From Oscillospiraceae bacterium (GTDB taxonomy: Bacteria; Bacillota; Clostridia; Oscillospirales; Oscillospiraceae), in assembly GCA_017938625.1 (NCBI GenBank), contig JAGBBD010000040.1, positions 1 through 64,000 of the forward strand: 64,000 bases of DNA, given 5' to 3'. Position 1 is the first letter of the stretch. The number at the start of each line of letters is the position of its first letter. This document shows, one piece after another, positions 35,150 to 42,656 of the stretch. Both the position numbers and the translations under genes were made by a program. Below the pieces are notes generated by a model. The model was not told the DNA's origin and ran no database searches. It saw only the letters and a program-made list of their open reading frames with translations.

Positions 35150-35425
35150 AGTGTAGATCCTTTCGTTTTGGCTTTTCACATCATACCAAAACCGCAGTCA
35201 GAACTCCCACCTACACCTGCGTCCAGGCGCTCTACACGCAGAAGAACCGAACTCTACTCACAGGAGAATGAACACGATTGATGTTCTTTTCTTAAAAAAC
35301 GCAAAGAAAACCGAACTTTCACCACAATTTTCACTTGATCGGAGCTGCTTTTGAGGTGTGGTTTAAAATCGTTTTAAGATCAGAGCTGTTTTATATTACA
35401 AGTCATAAAGGCCGACACTTTTTTC

Positions 35426-35454
35426 TTCCATTTTGCCTGCATATCCGATATAAT
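35426..35454 (+). promoter_or_regulatory. Candidate promoter in the long nagB upstream region
   Basis: TATAAT (35449-35454) has TTCCAT 17 bp upstream (35426-35431). A second weak candidate is TTGACA (35530-35535) with CATAGT (35553-35558), spacing 17. The rest of 35150-35556 is AT-rich and holds no gene that I can support. Confidence 0.5.
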
Positions 35455-35556
35455 AGAACTAACCATCCGCCGCAGGAACAGACAGAAAAAGGGCCGAGGC
35501 GTGCGCCTGTTTTTGGCAAAAACAGAATATTGACAAATGCCAAAAAGGGTGGCATA

Positions 35557-35670
35557 GTGAAAGAAGCGAGCCTATATTGGTCGTGCCGCCCCGGGCAGCG
35601 CTTTGGTGGACCGAAGCAGACCGATCCTGCGGACGAGCAAGACCATATCAATCATATTTTAGGAGTGTGA
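35557..35670 (+). pseudogene. Decayed N-terminal fragment of a sugar nucleotidyltransferase
   Basis: The 37-codon frame contains QRFGGPKQTDPADEQDHIN, which lines up with SRFGGLKQIAPVDAQGHII of the intact gene at 37826; the DNA matches over the same span with few gaps. The preceding AAGMG loop region is scrambled by small deletions and a frameshift (WSCRPG instead of MAAGMG). It ends at a TGA that overlaps the nagB ribosome site. This is a relic, though the little frame could still couple to nagB. Confidence 0.7.
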
Positions 35671-35676
35671 CCAAGC

Positions 35677-36462
35677 ATGAAACTGATTATCAAGAACGAC
35701 TACGCCGCCATGTGTGAATGGGCCGCCCAGCACATTGCCGACGCCATCAACAACCACAAGGAAGACCGTCCCTTCATCCTGGGTCTGCCCACCGGTTCTT
35801 CTCCTCTGGGTGTCTATAAGCGCCTGATCGAGATGAACAAGGAAGGCAGCGTGACCTTCAAGAACGTGGTCACTTTCAACATGGACGAATACGTGGGTCT
35901 GCCCCGCGAGCATGACCAGAGCTACTGGTACTTCATGCATGACAATTTCTTCAACCACATCGATATCCCTGCCGTGAACATCAACATCCTCAACGGCATG
36001 GCAGAGGATCTGGAAGCCGAGTGCAAGCGCTATGAAGACAAGATCGCTTCCTACGGCGGCATCGATCTGTTCCTGGGCGGCAGCGGCGTGGACGGCCACA
36101 TCGCCTTCAATGAGCCTTACACCTCTCTGGTCTCCCGTACCGGCGTCCGTGCTCTGACGGAAGACACCCTGATCGTCAACTCCCGCTTCTTCGACAACGA
36201 CCCCAACAAGGTCCCCAAGACCGCTCTGTCCGTGGGTGTGGGTACTGTGTGCGATTCCAAGCAGGTGCTGCTGCTGATCAACGGCCACAACAAGGCTCGT
36301 GCTCTGCGCCACTGCGTGGAAGGCGGCGTGGATCATGCATGGACCATCTCCGCTCTGCAGCTGCATCCCGATGGCATCGTTGCCTGCGACGAGGCTGCCT
36401 GCGGCGAACTGAAGGTCGATACCTACAAGTACTTCAAAGAGATCTACAAGAACGAAAAGTAA
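35677..36462 (+). CDS. nagB: Glucosamine-6-phosphate deaminase
   Basis: Converts glucosamine-6-phosphate to fructose-6-phosphate and ammonia. It is 261 residues, the standard length. Motifs are [20 protein letters not shown] (about 34-53), the catalytic [23 protein letters not shown] (about 66-88), [15 protein letters not shown] (about 133-147) and [14 protein letters not shown]. The ribosome site AGGAG lies 11 bp upstream, overlapping the stop of the upstream gene relic. A strong terminator follows, so it is monocistronic. No nagA is nearby; amino sugars may arrive through the NahK-like and nucleotidyltransferase genes 2 kb away. Confidence 0.96.
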   Translation: MKLIIKNDYAAMCEWAAQHIADAINNHKEDRPFILGLPTGSSPLGVYKRLIEMNKEGSVTFKNVVTFNMDEYVGLPREHDQSYWYFMHDNFFNHIDIPAVNINILNGMAEDLEAECKRYEDKIASYGGIDLFLGGSGVDGHIAFNEPYTSLVSRTGVRALTEDTLIVNSRFFDNDPNKVPKTALSVGVGTVCDSKQVLLLINGHNKARALRHCVEGGVDHAWTISALQLHPDGIVACDEAACGELKVDTYKYFKEIYKNEK

Positions 36463-36472
36463 TTTCACAAAC

Positions 36473-36510
36473 AAAAAGCGCGCTGCGGTTCCCGCAGCGC
36501 GCTTTTTGTT
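36473..36510. terminator. Terminator after nagB, probably bidirectional
   Basis: AAAAAGCGCGCTGCGG and CCGCAGCGCGCTTTTT form a 16-bp perfect stem around 3 nt, between convergent genes. Confidence 0.92.
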
Positions 36511-36523
36511 TTGAAGACGGCTC

Positions 36524-37645
36524 TCAACGAGCGATGTATTTTGCAAAGGCTGTGGGCGAACAGCCAAACCATTCACGAAACTGTCTGGAATAGTGCTGGA
36601 TACTGGCGTAACCCAGATAGTCCGCAATTTCTCCAATGCTCATCTGTTGGCTCAGAAGCAGCGCTTTGCTCTCCTCCAGACGGATTCGGGTGATGTATTT
36701 TGCCGGTGGGATCCCCAGATGTGTTTGGAACAATGCGGTCAGTTGGGAGGTGCTGACATTGACGGCAGCGGCAAGGGCTGCCACGGTCAGTTTCCGTCGA
36801 TACTCGCTGTCCACCACCCGGAGCGCTTTGTCCAGCACTTGGTTTCTTGCGTGTGCCGTGGCAGGGGACGGTTTGTGCGCAGTCTCCGGAACCTGCCGCA
36901 GCAGGTGCAGCAAAAGCAGGGAAAACTGTGCCTGCAGAAACTCATCCCGGTAGCCGGAGGGATCATCATACGCTTCTGCCAAAGCACCGGCTGCCTGCTG
37001 TACCGCCATGGAGGCACAGATCGGTCTGCCGATCCAGTCGGTCAGATCGTGATCCTGCCAAAGAAAGGAGACGGTCAGAAACTGCACATCATGTTCTGCA
37101 TACTGCATATGCCATTGGTTTCGGTCAAAAATCAGCAGCTCGTTGGGGTGCAGAGCAACATCCTGTCCGCAGAAAAAATTATGCAGAACGCCTTTTTCCA
37201 CATAAACAAGCTCCAACGGCTGATGCTGCTCTCCGCGAAAATACAAGCCTCCGTGACCGACCTGGTGGAACAGGGTAAAGATCTCCGGCATTGTCCGGCT
37301 TTCCGTTTCCGTCAGAGCTTCCGGCTGAGCAATGTGAGAAGCTTGAGACAGCGCCTGCAGACCGATGACCTCGCTTTGATCTGTCAGGGGGAAAAAGCCA
37401 AACTGCACACCTGCAAAAATGATGATCGGGCGATCCAGATAGAACTGCTTCTGCCTGCCTTGATCCAAAACCAGAAGCACCGTCATGCCGGAACGGTAAT
37501 CCCAATGGGTATCGTGATCAAAGCAGTATGTTGGGATAGACGCTTGTCTGAACAAAGAGGTGTTATAAATGATCGATTCACCTTCCGGCATATTCTCGAT
37601 TCTGCCAAAGGATGAAAAAGACGGGTGCAGCAGAGGTACCAGCAT
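36524..37645 (-). CDS. AraC-family transcriptional regulator
   Basis: A 373-residue regulator. The first 130 residues are an unassigned domain. A cupin-like effector region follows (about 138-215: LELVYVEKGVLHNFFCGQDVALHPNELLIFDRNQWHMQY). The C-terminal AraC DNA-binding pair comes last (about 275-370: KLTVAALAAAVNVSTSQLTALFQTHLGIPPAKYITRIRLEESKALLLSQQMSIGEIADYLGYASIQHYSRQFREWFGCSP). It is divergent from the nucleotidyltransferase/NahK genes and convergent with nagB, so it probably controls amino-sugar use. The ATG at 37645 has GGGAGGG upstream. Confidence 0.9.
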   Translation of the reverse strand: MLVPLLHPSFSSFGRIENMPEGESIIYNTSLFRQASIPTYCFDHDTHWDYRSGMTVLLVLDQGRQKQFYLDRPIIIFAGVQFGFFPLTDQSEVIGLQALSQASHIAQPEALTETESRTMPEIFTLFHQVGHGGLYFRGEQHQPLELVYVEKGVLHNFFCGQDVALHPNELLIFDRNQWHMQYAEHDVQFLTVSFLWQDHDLTDWIGRPICASMAVQQAAGALAEAYDDPSGYRDEFLQAQFSLLLLHLLRQVPETAHKPSPATAHARNQVLDKALRVVDSEYRRKLTVAALAAAVNVSTSQLTALFQTHLGIPPAKYITRIRLEESKALLLSQQMSIGEIADYLGYASIQHYSRQFREWFGCSPTAFAKYIAR

Positions 37646-37675
37646 CCCATATCCCTCCCGTGTAAGCTTTTCTAT

Positions 37676-37704
37676 ATTTTATCTATTTCAATTGAAATAA
37701 GCAA
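37676..37704 (-). promoter_or_regulatory. Promoter of araC-type gene with a 16-bp palindrome in its spacer
   Basis: Minus-strand TTGCTT (37699-37704) and TAAAAT (37676-37681) are 17 bp apart. TATTTCAATTGAAATA (37684-37699) is a perfect palindrome filling the spacer and is a likely operator. Confidence 0.65.
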
Positions 37705-37763
37705 GATTTATTGTCTATAAGACCATAGAATTTATATATTTATACACAGATGCGACAGAACAC

Positions 37764-37793
37764 TTGCACTTTTCTTTTCAGAAAAGATAGAAT
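37764..37793 (+). promoter_or_regulatory. Promoter of nucleotidyltransferase-nahK operon with a palindrome in its spacer
   Basis: TTGCAC (37764-37769) and TAGAAT (37788-37793) are 18 bp apart. TCTTTTC-A-GAAAAGA (37773-37787) is a perfect inverted repeat in the spacer, a second likely operator in the divergent region. Confidence 0.6.
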
Positions 37794-37825
37794 GAAGAAA
37801 AACACCGAAAAGGATGGATGCACAC

Positions 37826-38734
37826 ATGAAAAAACCTACCTTGGTCATTATGGCAGCCGGTATGGGAAGCCGCTTCGGCGGACTGAAGCAGATCGCTCCC
37901 GTGGATGCGCAGGGCCATATCATCATCGATTTTTCCCTCTTTGATGCCTGGCGCGCAGGCTTCCGGGATCTGGTCTTTATCATCAAGCCGGAGCTGGAGG
38001 ACTCCTTCCGGGAAGTGATCGGCAGCCGCATGGAGAAGTATTTCAACATTTCTTATGTCCATCAGACCATGGACAAGCTGCCTGCCGGTTACAGCGTTCC
38101 GGAAGGCCGTGAGAAGCCCTGGGGCACCGGTCACGCAGTGCTCTGCTGCAAGGATGTGGTGGACGGCCCCTTCACCGTGATCAATGCCGATGACTTCTAT
38201 GGCCCCACCGCCTTTGCTGCGATCTATGAGTATCTTGTCAGCAATGAAGACGAAAGCCAATATGCCATGGTCGGTTACCGCGTCCGCAACACCGTCACGG
38301 AGAACGGATCGGTCGCCCGCGGTGTCTGTGAGGTGGAAAACGGTCTGCTGACCGGTGTGACCGAGCGCACCAAGATCTTCAAAAACGGCACAGATGCCAA
38401 GTACACCGAAGACGGCGAGACCTTCGTGGAACTGCCCGGTGATACCATCGTTTCCATGAATTTCTGGGGCTTTACCTCCAAGATGCTGAAGGCGCTGGAT
38501 GACCGCTTTGCGGCATTTCTGGATGACGCGCTGGTGCGCAATCCGCTGAAGGGCGAATATTTCCTGCCCTCTGTTGTCAACGACCAGCTGCAGGAAGGCT
38601 CTGCCACCGTGCGCGTTCTGCCGTGTGAGGAGACCTGGTACGGCGTTACCTATCGTGAAGATCTCGATAGTGTGAAGCATGCCATTGCAAATATGAAGAA
38701 GCAGGGCATCTATACAGAAAATCTGTGGAACTGA
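37826..38734 (+). CDS. Sugar-1-phosphate nucleotidyltransferase
   Basis: A 302-residue enzyme that joins a sugar-1-phosphate to a nucleotide. The N-terminal loop LVIMAAGMGSRFGGLKQIAPVD (6-27) binds the NTP. Later motifs are GTGHAVLCCKDVVDGPFTVINADDFYG (about 102-128, with the metal-binding DD) and MNFWGFTSKM. The ATG at 37826 starts MKKPTL, which matches the family; an earlier ATG would sit on the ribosome site. It is 15 bp upstream of a NahK-like kinase. Together they would make a UDP-hexosamine or UDP-hexose from a free amino sugar, inferred from pairing. A broken relative lies upstream of nagB. Confidence 0.85.
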   Translation: MKKPTLVIMAAGMGSRFGGLKQIAPVDAQGHIIIDFSLFDAWRAGFRDLVFIIKPELEDSFREVIGSRMEKYFNISYVHQTMDKLPAGYSVPEGREKPWGTGHAVLCCKDVVDGPFTVINADDFYGPTAFAAIYEYLVSNEDESQYAMVGYRVRNTVTENGSVARGVCEVENGLLTGVTERTKIFKNGTDAKYTEDGETFVELPGDTIVSMNFWGFTSKMLKALDDRFAAFLDDALVRNPLKGEYFLPSVVNDQLQEGSATVRVLPCEETWYGVTYREDLDSVKHAIANMKKQGIYTENLWN

Positions 38735-38749
38735 TTGGGAGGAAGAGCC

Positions 38750-39877
38750 ATGTATATGCCTGAACATGATACGATTTTGTCGGAAGTGATCGCCGCTTAC
38801 GATTTCCCCGAGACTCTGCTGGGCACTGTCCGTTACGGCAGCGGCCATATCAACGATACCTTCTGCCTGGTCTGCCAGCCCAAGGAGGGCAAGGCGATCC
38901 GTTTCATCCTGCAGGGTCTGTCCAAGGCGGCATTTCCCCGGCAGGAGGAGCTGATGGAGAACTTCATCGGCGTTACGTCCCATCTGCGCAAAAAGATCGA
39001 GAGCGCCGGCGGTGATCCCATGCGGGAAACGCTCAATCTTGTCCCCACCCGGGATGGCAAGTCCTACTATACCGATGCCACCGGCAAGGTGTGGCGTCTG
39101 ACCCACTATGTGGAAAACACCGTTTGCCTGCAGAAGGCAACACCGGAGCTGTTTGAAGCCTCCGCCCGTGCCTTTGGCCGTTTCCAGCTGCTGCTGCAGG
39201 ATTATCCTGCCCACACGCTCCATGAGCCTATCGTGAACTTCCATAACACCGAAGATCGGTTTGCCAAGTTCCTTGCTGCCGTTGAGGCAGACAAGCTGGG
39301 CAGAGCCAAGGACGTGGAGGCGGAGATCCGCTTTGCCATGGAACGCAGGGACGATTGTTCCGTGGCAGTCAACGCCCTGCGGGAAGGAAAGCTGCCTCTG
39401 CGTGTGACCCACAACGATACCAAGCTGAACAATGTTTTGATCGATGAAGCGACCATGGAAGGCATCTGCATCATCGATCTGGATACCACCATGCCCGGTC
39501 TGTCCATCTACGACTTTGGCGATTCCATCCGCTTCGGCGCCAACCACAGCGCAGAGGATGAAAAGGATCTGAGCAAGGTGAATTTTGACATCGAGCTGTT
39601 CAAGCGCTACACCCGCGGCTTCCTGGAGGGTGCGCAGGGCAGTCTGACCGATGCCGAACTGGAGTATCTGCCCTGGGGCGCAAAGCTGATGACCCTGGAG
39701 TGCGGCATCCGCTTCCTGACCGATTATCTCGATGGCGATCATTATTTCCGCATCCATTATCCGGAGCAGAATCTGGATCGCTGCCGCACCCAGTTCAAAC
39801 TGGTTTCCGACATGGAAAACAGCTGGGCACAAATGCACGAGATCGTAAAAGAGATCTCCGGAAAAGAGCAGCTCTGA
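38750..39877 (+). CDS. NahK-like aminoglycoside-phosphotransferase-fold hexosamine 1-kinase
   Basis: A 375-residue kinase. The substrate-side loop RYGSGHINDTFCLVCQ is at about 28-43. The catalytic segment is LRVTHNDTKLNNVLIDEATMEGICIIDLDTTMPG (about 222-255), with HNDTKLNN as the Brenner-type motif and IIDLDTT as the Mg-binding DFG equivalent. This arrangement is that of N-acetylhexosamine 1-kinase (NahK/LnpB), which phosphorylates GlcNAc or GalNAc at C1. Ribosome site GGGAGG precedes the ATG at 38750. It forms an operon with the nucleotidyltransferase. Substrate is inferred from family and from the nearby nagB. Confidence 0.82.
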   Translation: MYMPEHDTILSEVIAAYDFPETLLGTVRYGSGHINDTFCLVCQPKEGKAIRFILQGLSKAAFPRQEELMENFIGVTSHLRKKIESAGGDPMRETLNLVPTRDGKSYYTDATGKVWRLTHYVENTVCLQKATPELFEASARAFGRFQLLLQDYPAHTLHEPIVNFHNTEDRFAKFLAAVEADKLGRAKDVEAEIRFAMERRDDCSVAVNALREGKLPLRVTHNDTKLNNVLIDEATMEGICIIDLDTTMPGLSIYDFGDSIRFGANHSAEDEKDLSKVNFDIELFKRYTRGFLEGAQGSLTDAELEYLPWGAKLMTLECGIRFLTDYLDGDHYFRIHYPEQNLDRCRTQFKLVSDMENSWAQMHEIVKEISGKEQL

Positions 39878-39894
39878 GCCGGTAATATGTGAAA

Positions 39895-39930
39895 AAACAT
39901 CCCTCCATCATGGAGGGATGTTTCTGTTTC
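39895..39930 (+). terminator. Terminator after nahK-like gene
   Basis: AAACATCCCTCC and GGAGGGATGTTT pair perfectly around ATCAT, then CTGTTTC. A small hairpin TTCGGGC/GCCCGAA follows. Confidence 0.85.
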
Positions 39931-39999
39931 GGGCATAGCCCGAATATTCCCGGCTGCGCACAGCACGTTAACGGGTTTTTGTTCTGCAATCCCTCCGCC

Positions 40000-40168
40000 T
40001 CATTTTACTCGGCACCTCCCTTTACACAAGGGAGGCTTTCAAACTTCTCTGCACCACAAGGCTCCCTTGTGTAAAGGATGCCCCAGGGCAGCTTCTTCTA
40101 CGCGCTAAGAGCCGCGCTTCGCGCGGTTGCTCGCTTGCATGCGCCTGCGGGCGCGATCGCAATGACAG
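40000..40168. repeat. Intergenic repeat block (related hairpin pair plus 65-bp unit, copy 1)
   Basis: About 40016-40085 holds two hairpin-forming segments, CCTCCCTTTACACAAGGGAGG and GGCTCCCTTGTGTAAAGGA, a relative of the bipartite elements. 40103-40168 is a 66-bp unit (CGCTAAGAGCCGCG... to ...GATCGCAATGACAG) that recurs nearly unchanged at 54169-54234 and inverted at 47666-47730. No gene is seen. Confidence 0.75.
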
Positions 40169-40222
40169 AATATAATTTCATAAAAAAAGAACAGGAACAA
40201 GCTTTCGCTTGTTCCTGTTTTC

Positions 40223-40298
40223 TGGAGCGGGTGACGAGGCTCGAACTCGCTACCTCCACCTTGGCAAGGTGGCGCTCTACCGGATGAGCTACACCCGC
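40223..40298 (-). tRNA. tRNA-Gly (GCC)
   Basis: Minus-strand 76-nt cloverleaf: acceptor GCGGGTG with CACCCGC, D-arm GCTCATCCGGTAGAGC, anticodon arm CCACC-TTGCCAA-GGTGG with anticodon GCC, variable AGGTA, T-arm GCGAGTTCGAGCCTCGT, discriminator T and encoded CCA. Confidence 0.96.
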
Positions 40299-40315
40299 AT
40301 CTCAAATGCTCCACT

Positions 40316-40343
40316 ATTATATCAAATAAGGAGCATTTGTCAA
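40316..40343 (-). promoter_or_regulatory. Promoter of tRNA-Gly
   Basis: Minus-strand TTGACA (40338-40343) and TATAAT (40316-40321) are consensus boxes 16 bp apart. Flanking AAATGCTCC and GGAGCATTT form an inverted repeat around the -10. Confidence 0.85.
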
Positions 40344-40352
40344 GAGGTATTT

Positions 40353-40787
40353 TCAGAATTTTTTACTTTCTGCCACAGCCAGCTGATCGCAGCGGTTATT
40401 TTTTTCGTTTTCTGCGTGGCCCTTGACCCAATGCAGGTGCACATCGTGCTTGGAAAGCAGCGTTAAGATCTGTTCCCACAGATCCACATTGAGGGCAGGC
40501 TTTTTGTCGGATTTGATCCAGCCTTTTTTCTTCCAGCCGTAGACCCAGCCCTGACTGACTGCGTCGATAAAATACTTGCTGTCGGAGTACAGCTCCACAC
40601 GGCAGGGCTCTTTCAGCGCCTGCAGCGCCATGATGACGGCGGTCAGCTCCATGCGGTTGTTGGTGGTCTGTGCCTCTCCGCCGGACAGCTCCTTTTCCGT
40701 ACCTGCGTATTCCAGAATCGCGCCCCAGCCACCGGGGCCGGGATTGCCGGAACACGCACCGTCTGTATAGATATTGACTGTTTTCAT
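40353..40787 (-). CDS. rnhA: Ribonuclease HI
   Basis: Cuts RNA in RNA-DNA hybrids. It is 144 residues, with the four catalytic carboxylates Asp9 ([16 protein letters not shown]), Glu47 (NRMELTA), Asp69 (LYSDSKY) and Asp134 (NRCDQLA), plus the flexible His in [12 protein letters not shown]. It also has the basic-handle region [12 protein letters not shown] typical of the E. coli-type enzyme. It follows DUF1846 by 3 bp and precedes tRNA-Gly. Confidence 0.97.
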   Translation of the reverse strand: MKTVNIYTDGACSGNPGPGGWGAILEYAGTEKELSGGEAQTTNNRMELTAVIMALQALKEPCRVELYSDSKYFIDAVSQGWVYGWKKKGWIKSDKKPALNVDLWEQILTLLSKHDVHLHWVKGHAENEKNNRCDQLAVAESKKF

Positions 40788-40790
40788 AGC

Positions 40791-42275
40791 TTACTTATGA
40801 TACAGCTTTCGGCTTTCGTAGGCGGGGTCGTAGGTGACCTGTGCGCCCAGCTTTTTAAACACGTTTTCATCCACCTGCGAGAGAATCACCGTAGAGTGGA
40901 TCTGCGCGCCTCTTAATTTTTCCAGCTGCTCCATGGCAAGCTCTGCCGTGGCGTCGGTCACAGCGCAGATGGACAGGGCGATGAGCATCTCATCCGTGTG
41001 CAGTCTGGGGTTGCGGTTGCCCAGATGCTCCACCTTCAGATGGGTGATGGGCTCCAGCACCGTGGGGGAGATCAGCTTCACCTCATGGTCGATGCCTGCC
41101 AGATACTTTAAGGCATTGAGCAGGGCAGCGCAGCTGGCGCCCATGAGCTCGGAGGTCTTGCCTGTGATGATCTTGCCGTCCGGCAGTTCGATCGCCATGG
41201 CGGTCTCGCCGGTGGACACAGCCACCTGACGGGCCGCAGGCACGGTGGCGCGCATTTCCGGCTCGATGCCAAGGGAGCCCATGAGCATTTCCAGCTTATG
41301 CAGCTGGCTGGACGTGCCCTCACCCTTCTTCACAAGGCAGGCCGTCTCAAAATAACGGCGGATGATCTCCTGTCGGCTGGCGTCGCAGCAGACCTCGTCA
41401 TCAATGATGGCATTGCCTGCCATGTTGACGCCCATATCCGTGGGGCTCTTATAGGGACACTCTCCGTAGATCTTGCGGAACATGGCTTCCACTACAGGGT
41501 AGATCTCCACGTCACGGTTATAGTTGACCGTGGTCTCGCCGTAGGCGTCCAGATGGAAGGGGTCGATCATATTCACATCGTCCAGATCCACGGTGGCTGC
41601 CTCATAGGCCAGGTTCACCGGATGCTTCAGGGGCAAATTCCACACAGGGAACGTCTCATACTTGGCGTAGCCGGAGCGGATGCCTCTGCTGTGCTCATGG
41701 TACAGCTGGCTCAGACAGGTCGCCATTTTGCCGCTGCCGGGACCGGGCGCCGTGACCACCACGATGGGGCGGTCGGTATGGATATAATCATTTTTGCCGA
41801 AGCCCTCCTCCGAGACGATGAGGGGAATGTTGGAGGGATAGTCGGCAATGGGATAGTGGCGGTAGACCTTGACGCCCAGAGCTTCCAGCTTTCTCTGGAA
41901 GTGCTCTGCCGTTTTCTGTCCGGTGAACTTGGTCATGACCACGCTGCCTACGTACAGACCATACTCCCGGAAGGTGTCGATCAGACGCATGACCTCCATA
42001 TCATAGGTGATGCCAAGGTCGCCGCGGCGCTTGTTTTTCTCAATGTCATCGCTGGAGATGGCGATGACCAGCTCCGCCTGATCCTTCAGCTGCAGGAGCA
42101 TGCGCATTTTGCTGTCAGGCTGGAAGCCCGGCAGCACACGGGATGCATGGTAGTCGTCAAACAGCTTGCCGCCGAACTCCATATAGAGCTTGCCGCCGAA
42201 TTGTTCCACGCGCTGCAGGATCTTCTCCGTCTGCAGGCGCAGGTATTTATCATTGTCAAAGCCGAGTTTGTTCAT
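40791..42275 (-). CDS. DUF1846 family protein
   Basis: A 494-residue soluble protein of the DUF1846 family, widespread in Firmicutes and of unknown reaction. Recognisable blocks are FGGKLYMEFGGKLFDDYHASRVLPGF (about 26-51), AISSDDIEKNKRRGDLGITYD, VVVTAPGPGSGKMATCLSQLYHE (near 170, a phosphate-loop-like stretch) and AYEAATVDLDDVNMIDPFHLDAYGE. The ATG at 42275 has GAGGG upstream; the longer frame would translate repeat DNA. Structures of relatives show a nucleotide-hydrolase-like fold, but no function is assigned. It is co-transcribed with rnhA. Confidence 0.88.
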   Translation of the reverse strand: MNKLGFDNDKYLRLQTEKILQRVEQFGGKLYMEFGGKLFDDYHASRVLPGFQPDSKMRMLLQLKDQAELVIAISSDDIEKNKRRGDLGITYDMEVMRLIDTFREYGLYVGSVVMTKFTGQKTAEHFQRKLEALGVKVYRHYPIADYPSNIPLIVSEEGFGKNDYIHTDRPIVVVTAPGPGSGKMATCLSQLYHEHSRGIRSGYAKYETFPVWNLPLKHPVNLAYEAATVDLDDVNMIDPFHLDAYGETTVNYNRDVEIYPVVEAMFRKIYGECPYKSPTDMGVNMAGNAIIDDEVCCDASRQEIIRRYFETACLVKKGEGTSSQLHKLEMLMGSLGIEPEMRATVPAARQVAVSTGETAMAIELPDGKIITGKTSELMGASCAALLNALKYLAGIDHEVKLISPTVLEPITHLKVEHLGNRNPRLHTDEMLIALSICAVTDATAELAMEQLEKLRGAQIHSTVILSQVDENVFKKLGAQVTYDPAYESRKLYHK

Positions 42276-42312
42276 AATGAGCCCTCTTTGTCCAAATAAT
42301 ATTCCATGATAA

Positions 42313-42341
42313 ATGATACTATTTTTTCGCAAAAATTGCAA
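42313..42341 (-). promoter_or_regulatory. Promoter of DUF1846-rnhA
   Basis: Minus-strand TTGCAA (42336-42341) and TATCAT (42313-42318), 17 bp apart, 38 bp before the start codon. Confidence 0.7.
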
Positions 42342-42388
42342 CAGGGGAAATGGGATGAATGCGGAATGATGAATGCTGAATTCTGCTC

Positions 42389-42518
42389 CGCACCCTTGGC
42401 TCCCCTTGTCAGGGGAGCTGTCAAAATCTCTGATTTTGACTGAGGGGTAGTCGTCATTGTTCTCTCCCTCCGGTTTCGCTTCGCTCAACCACCTCCCTCG
42501 TCAGAGGGAGGCATGGCT
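42389..42518. repeat. Gene-less DUF559-type element, copy 3 (inverted)
   Basis: In reverse orientation relative to copy 2: end GCACCCTT, hairpin GGCTCCCCTTGTCAGGGGAG, stem GTCAAAATC/GATTTTGAC, then CTGAGGGGTAGTCG, the complement of the GGAGGGAGAGAA tract, and hairpin CCTCCCTCGTCAGAGGGAGG. The remaining gap to 42590 has TCGCGAAGCGA and no gene. Confidence 0.8.
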
Positions 42519-42596
42519 GCGCAGCAAAATTTTAATCCGTCGCGAAGCGACACCGACATGTTTCATTCTTCATTACAGTTGACAATCGTCATCTGT

Positions 42597-42625
42597 TTGA
42601 CTTCTCCCAGATTTTGGGGTATAAT
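42597..42625 (+). promoter_or_regulatory. Promoter of the topoisomerase pair
   Basis: TTGACT (42597-42602) and TATAAT (42620-42625) are 17 bp apart, with the start codon at 42657. Confidence 0.82.
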
Positions 42626-42656
42626 CATTATGAATAACTATGTGTAGGGGTGTACC

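Noticed and set aside
35335..35556. A plus-strand gene continuing upstream of the nucleotidyltransferase relic
   Set aside because: The codons are low-complexity, AT-rich and unlike any protein, and candidate promoters lie within the stretch.
35573..35647. A possible structured riboswitch-like leader before nagB (GCTTTGG/CCGAAGC hairpin and ATATTGGTC/GACCATAT closure)
   Set aside because: The same stretch aligns codon by codon with the start of the nucleotidyltransferase at 37826, so a gene relic explains it better than a conserved RNA.
42276..42488. A longer N-terminus for the DUF1846 protein
   Set aside because: The extension would translate the palindromic element and the promoter. The ATG at 42275 has its own ribosome site and matches the family start.
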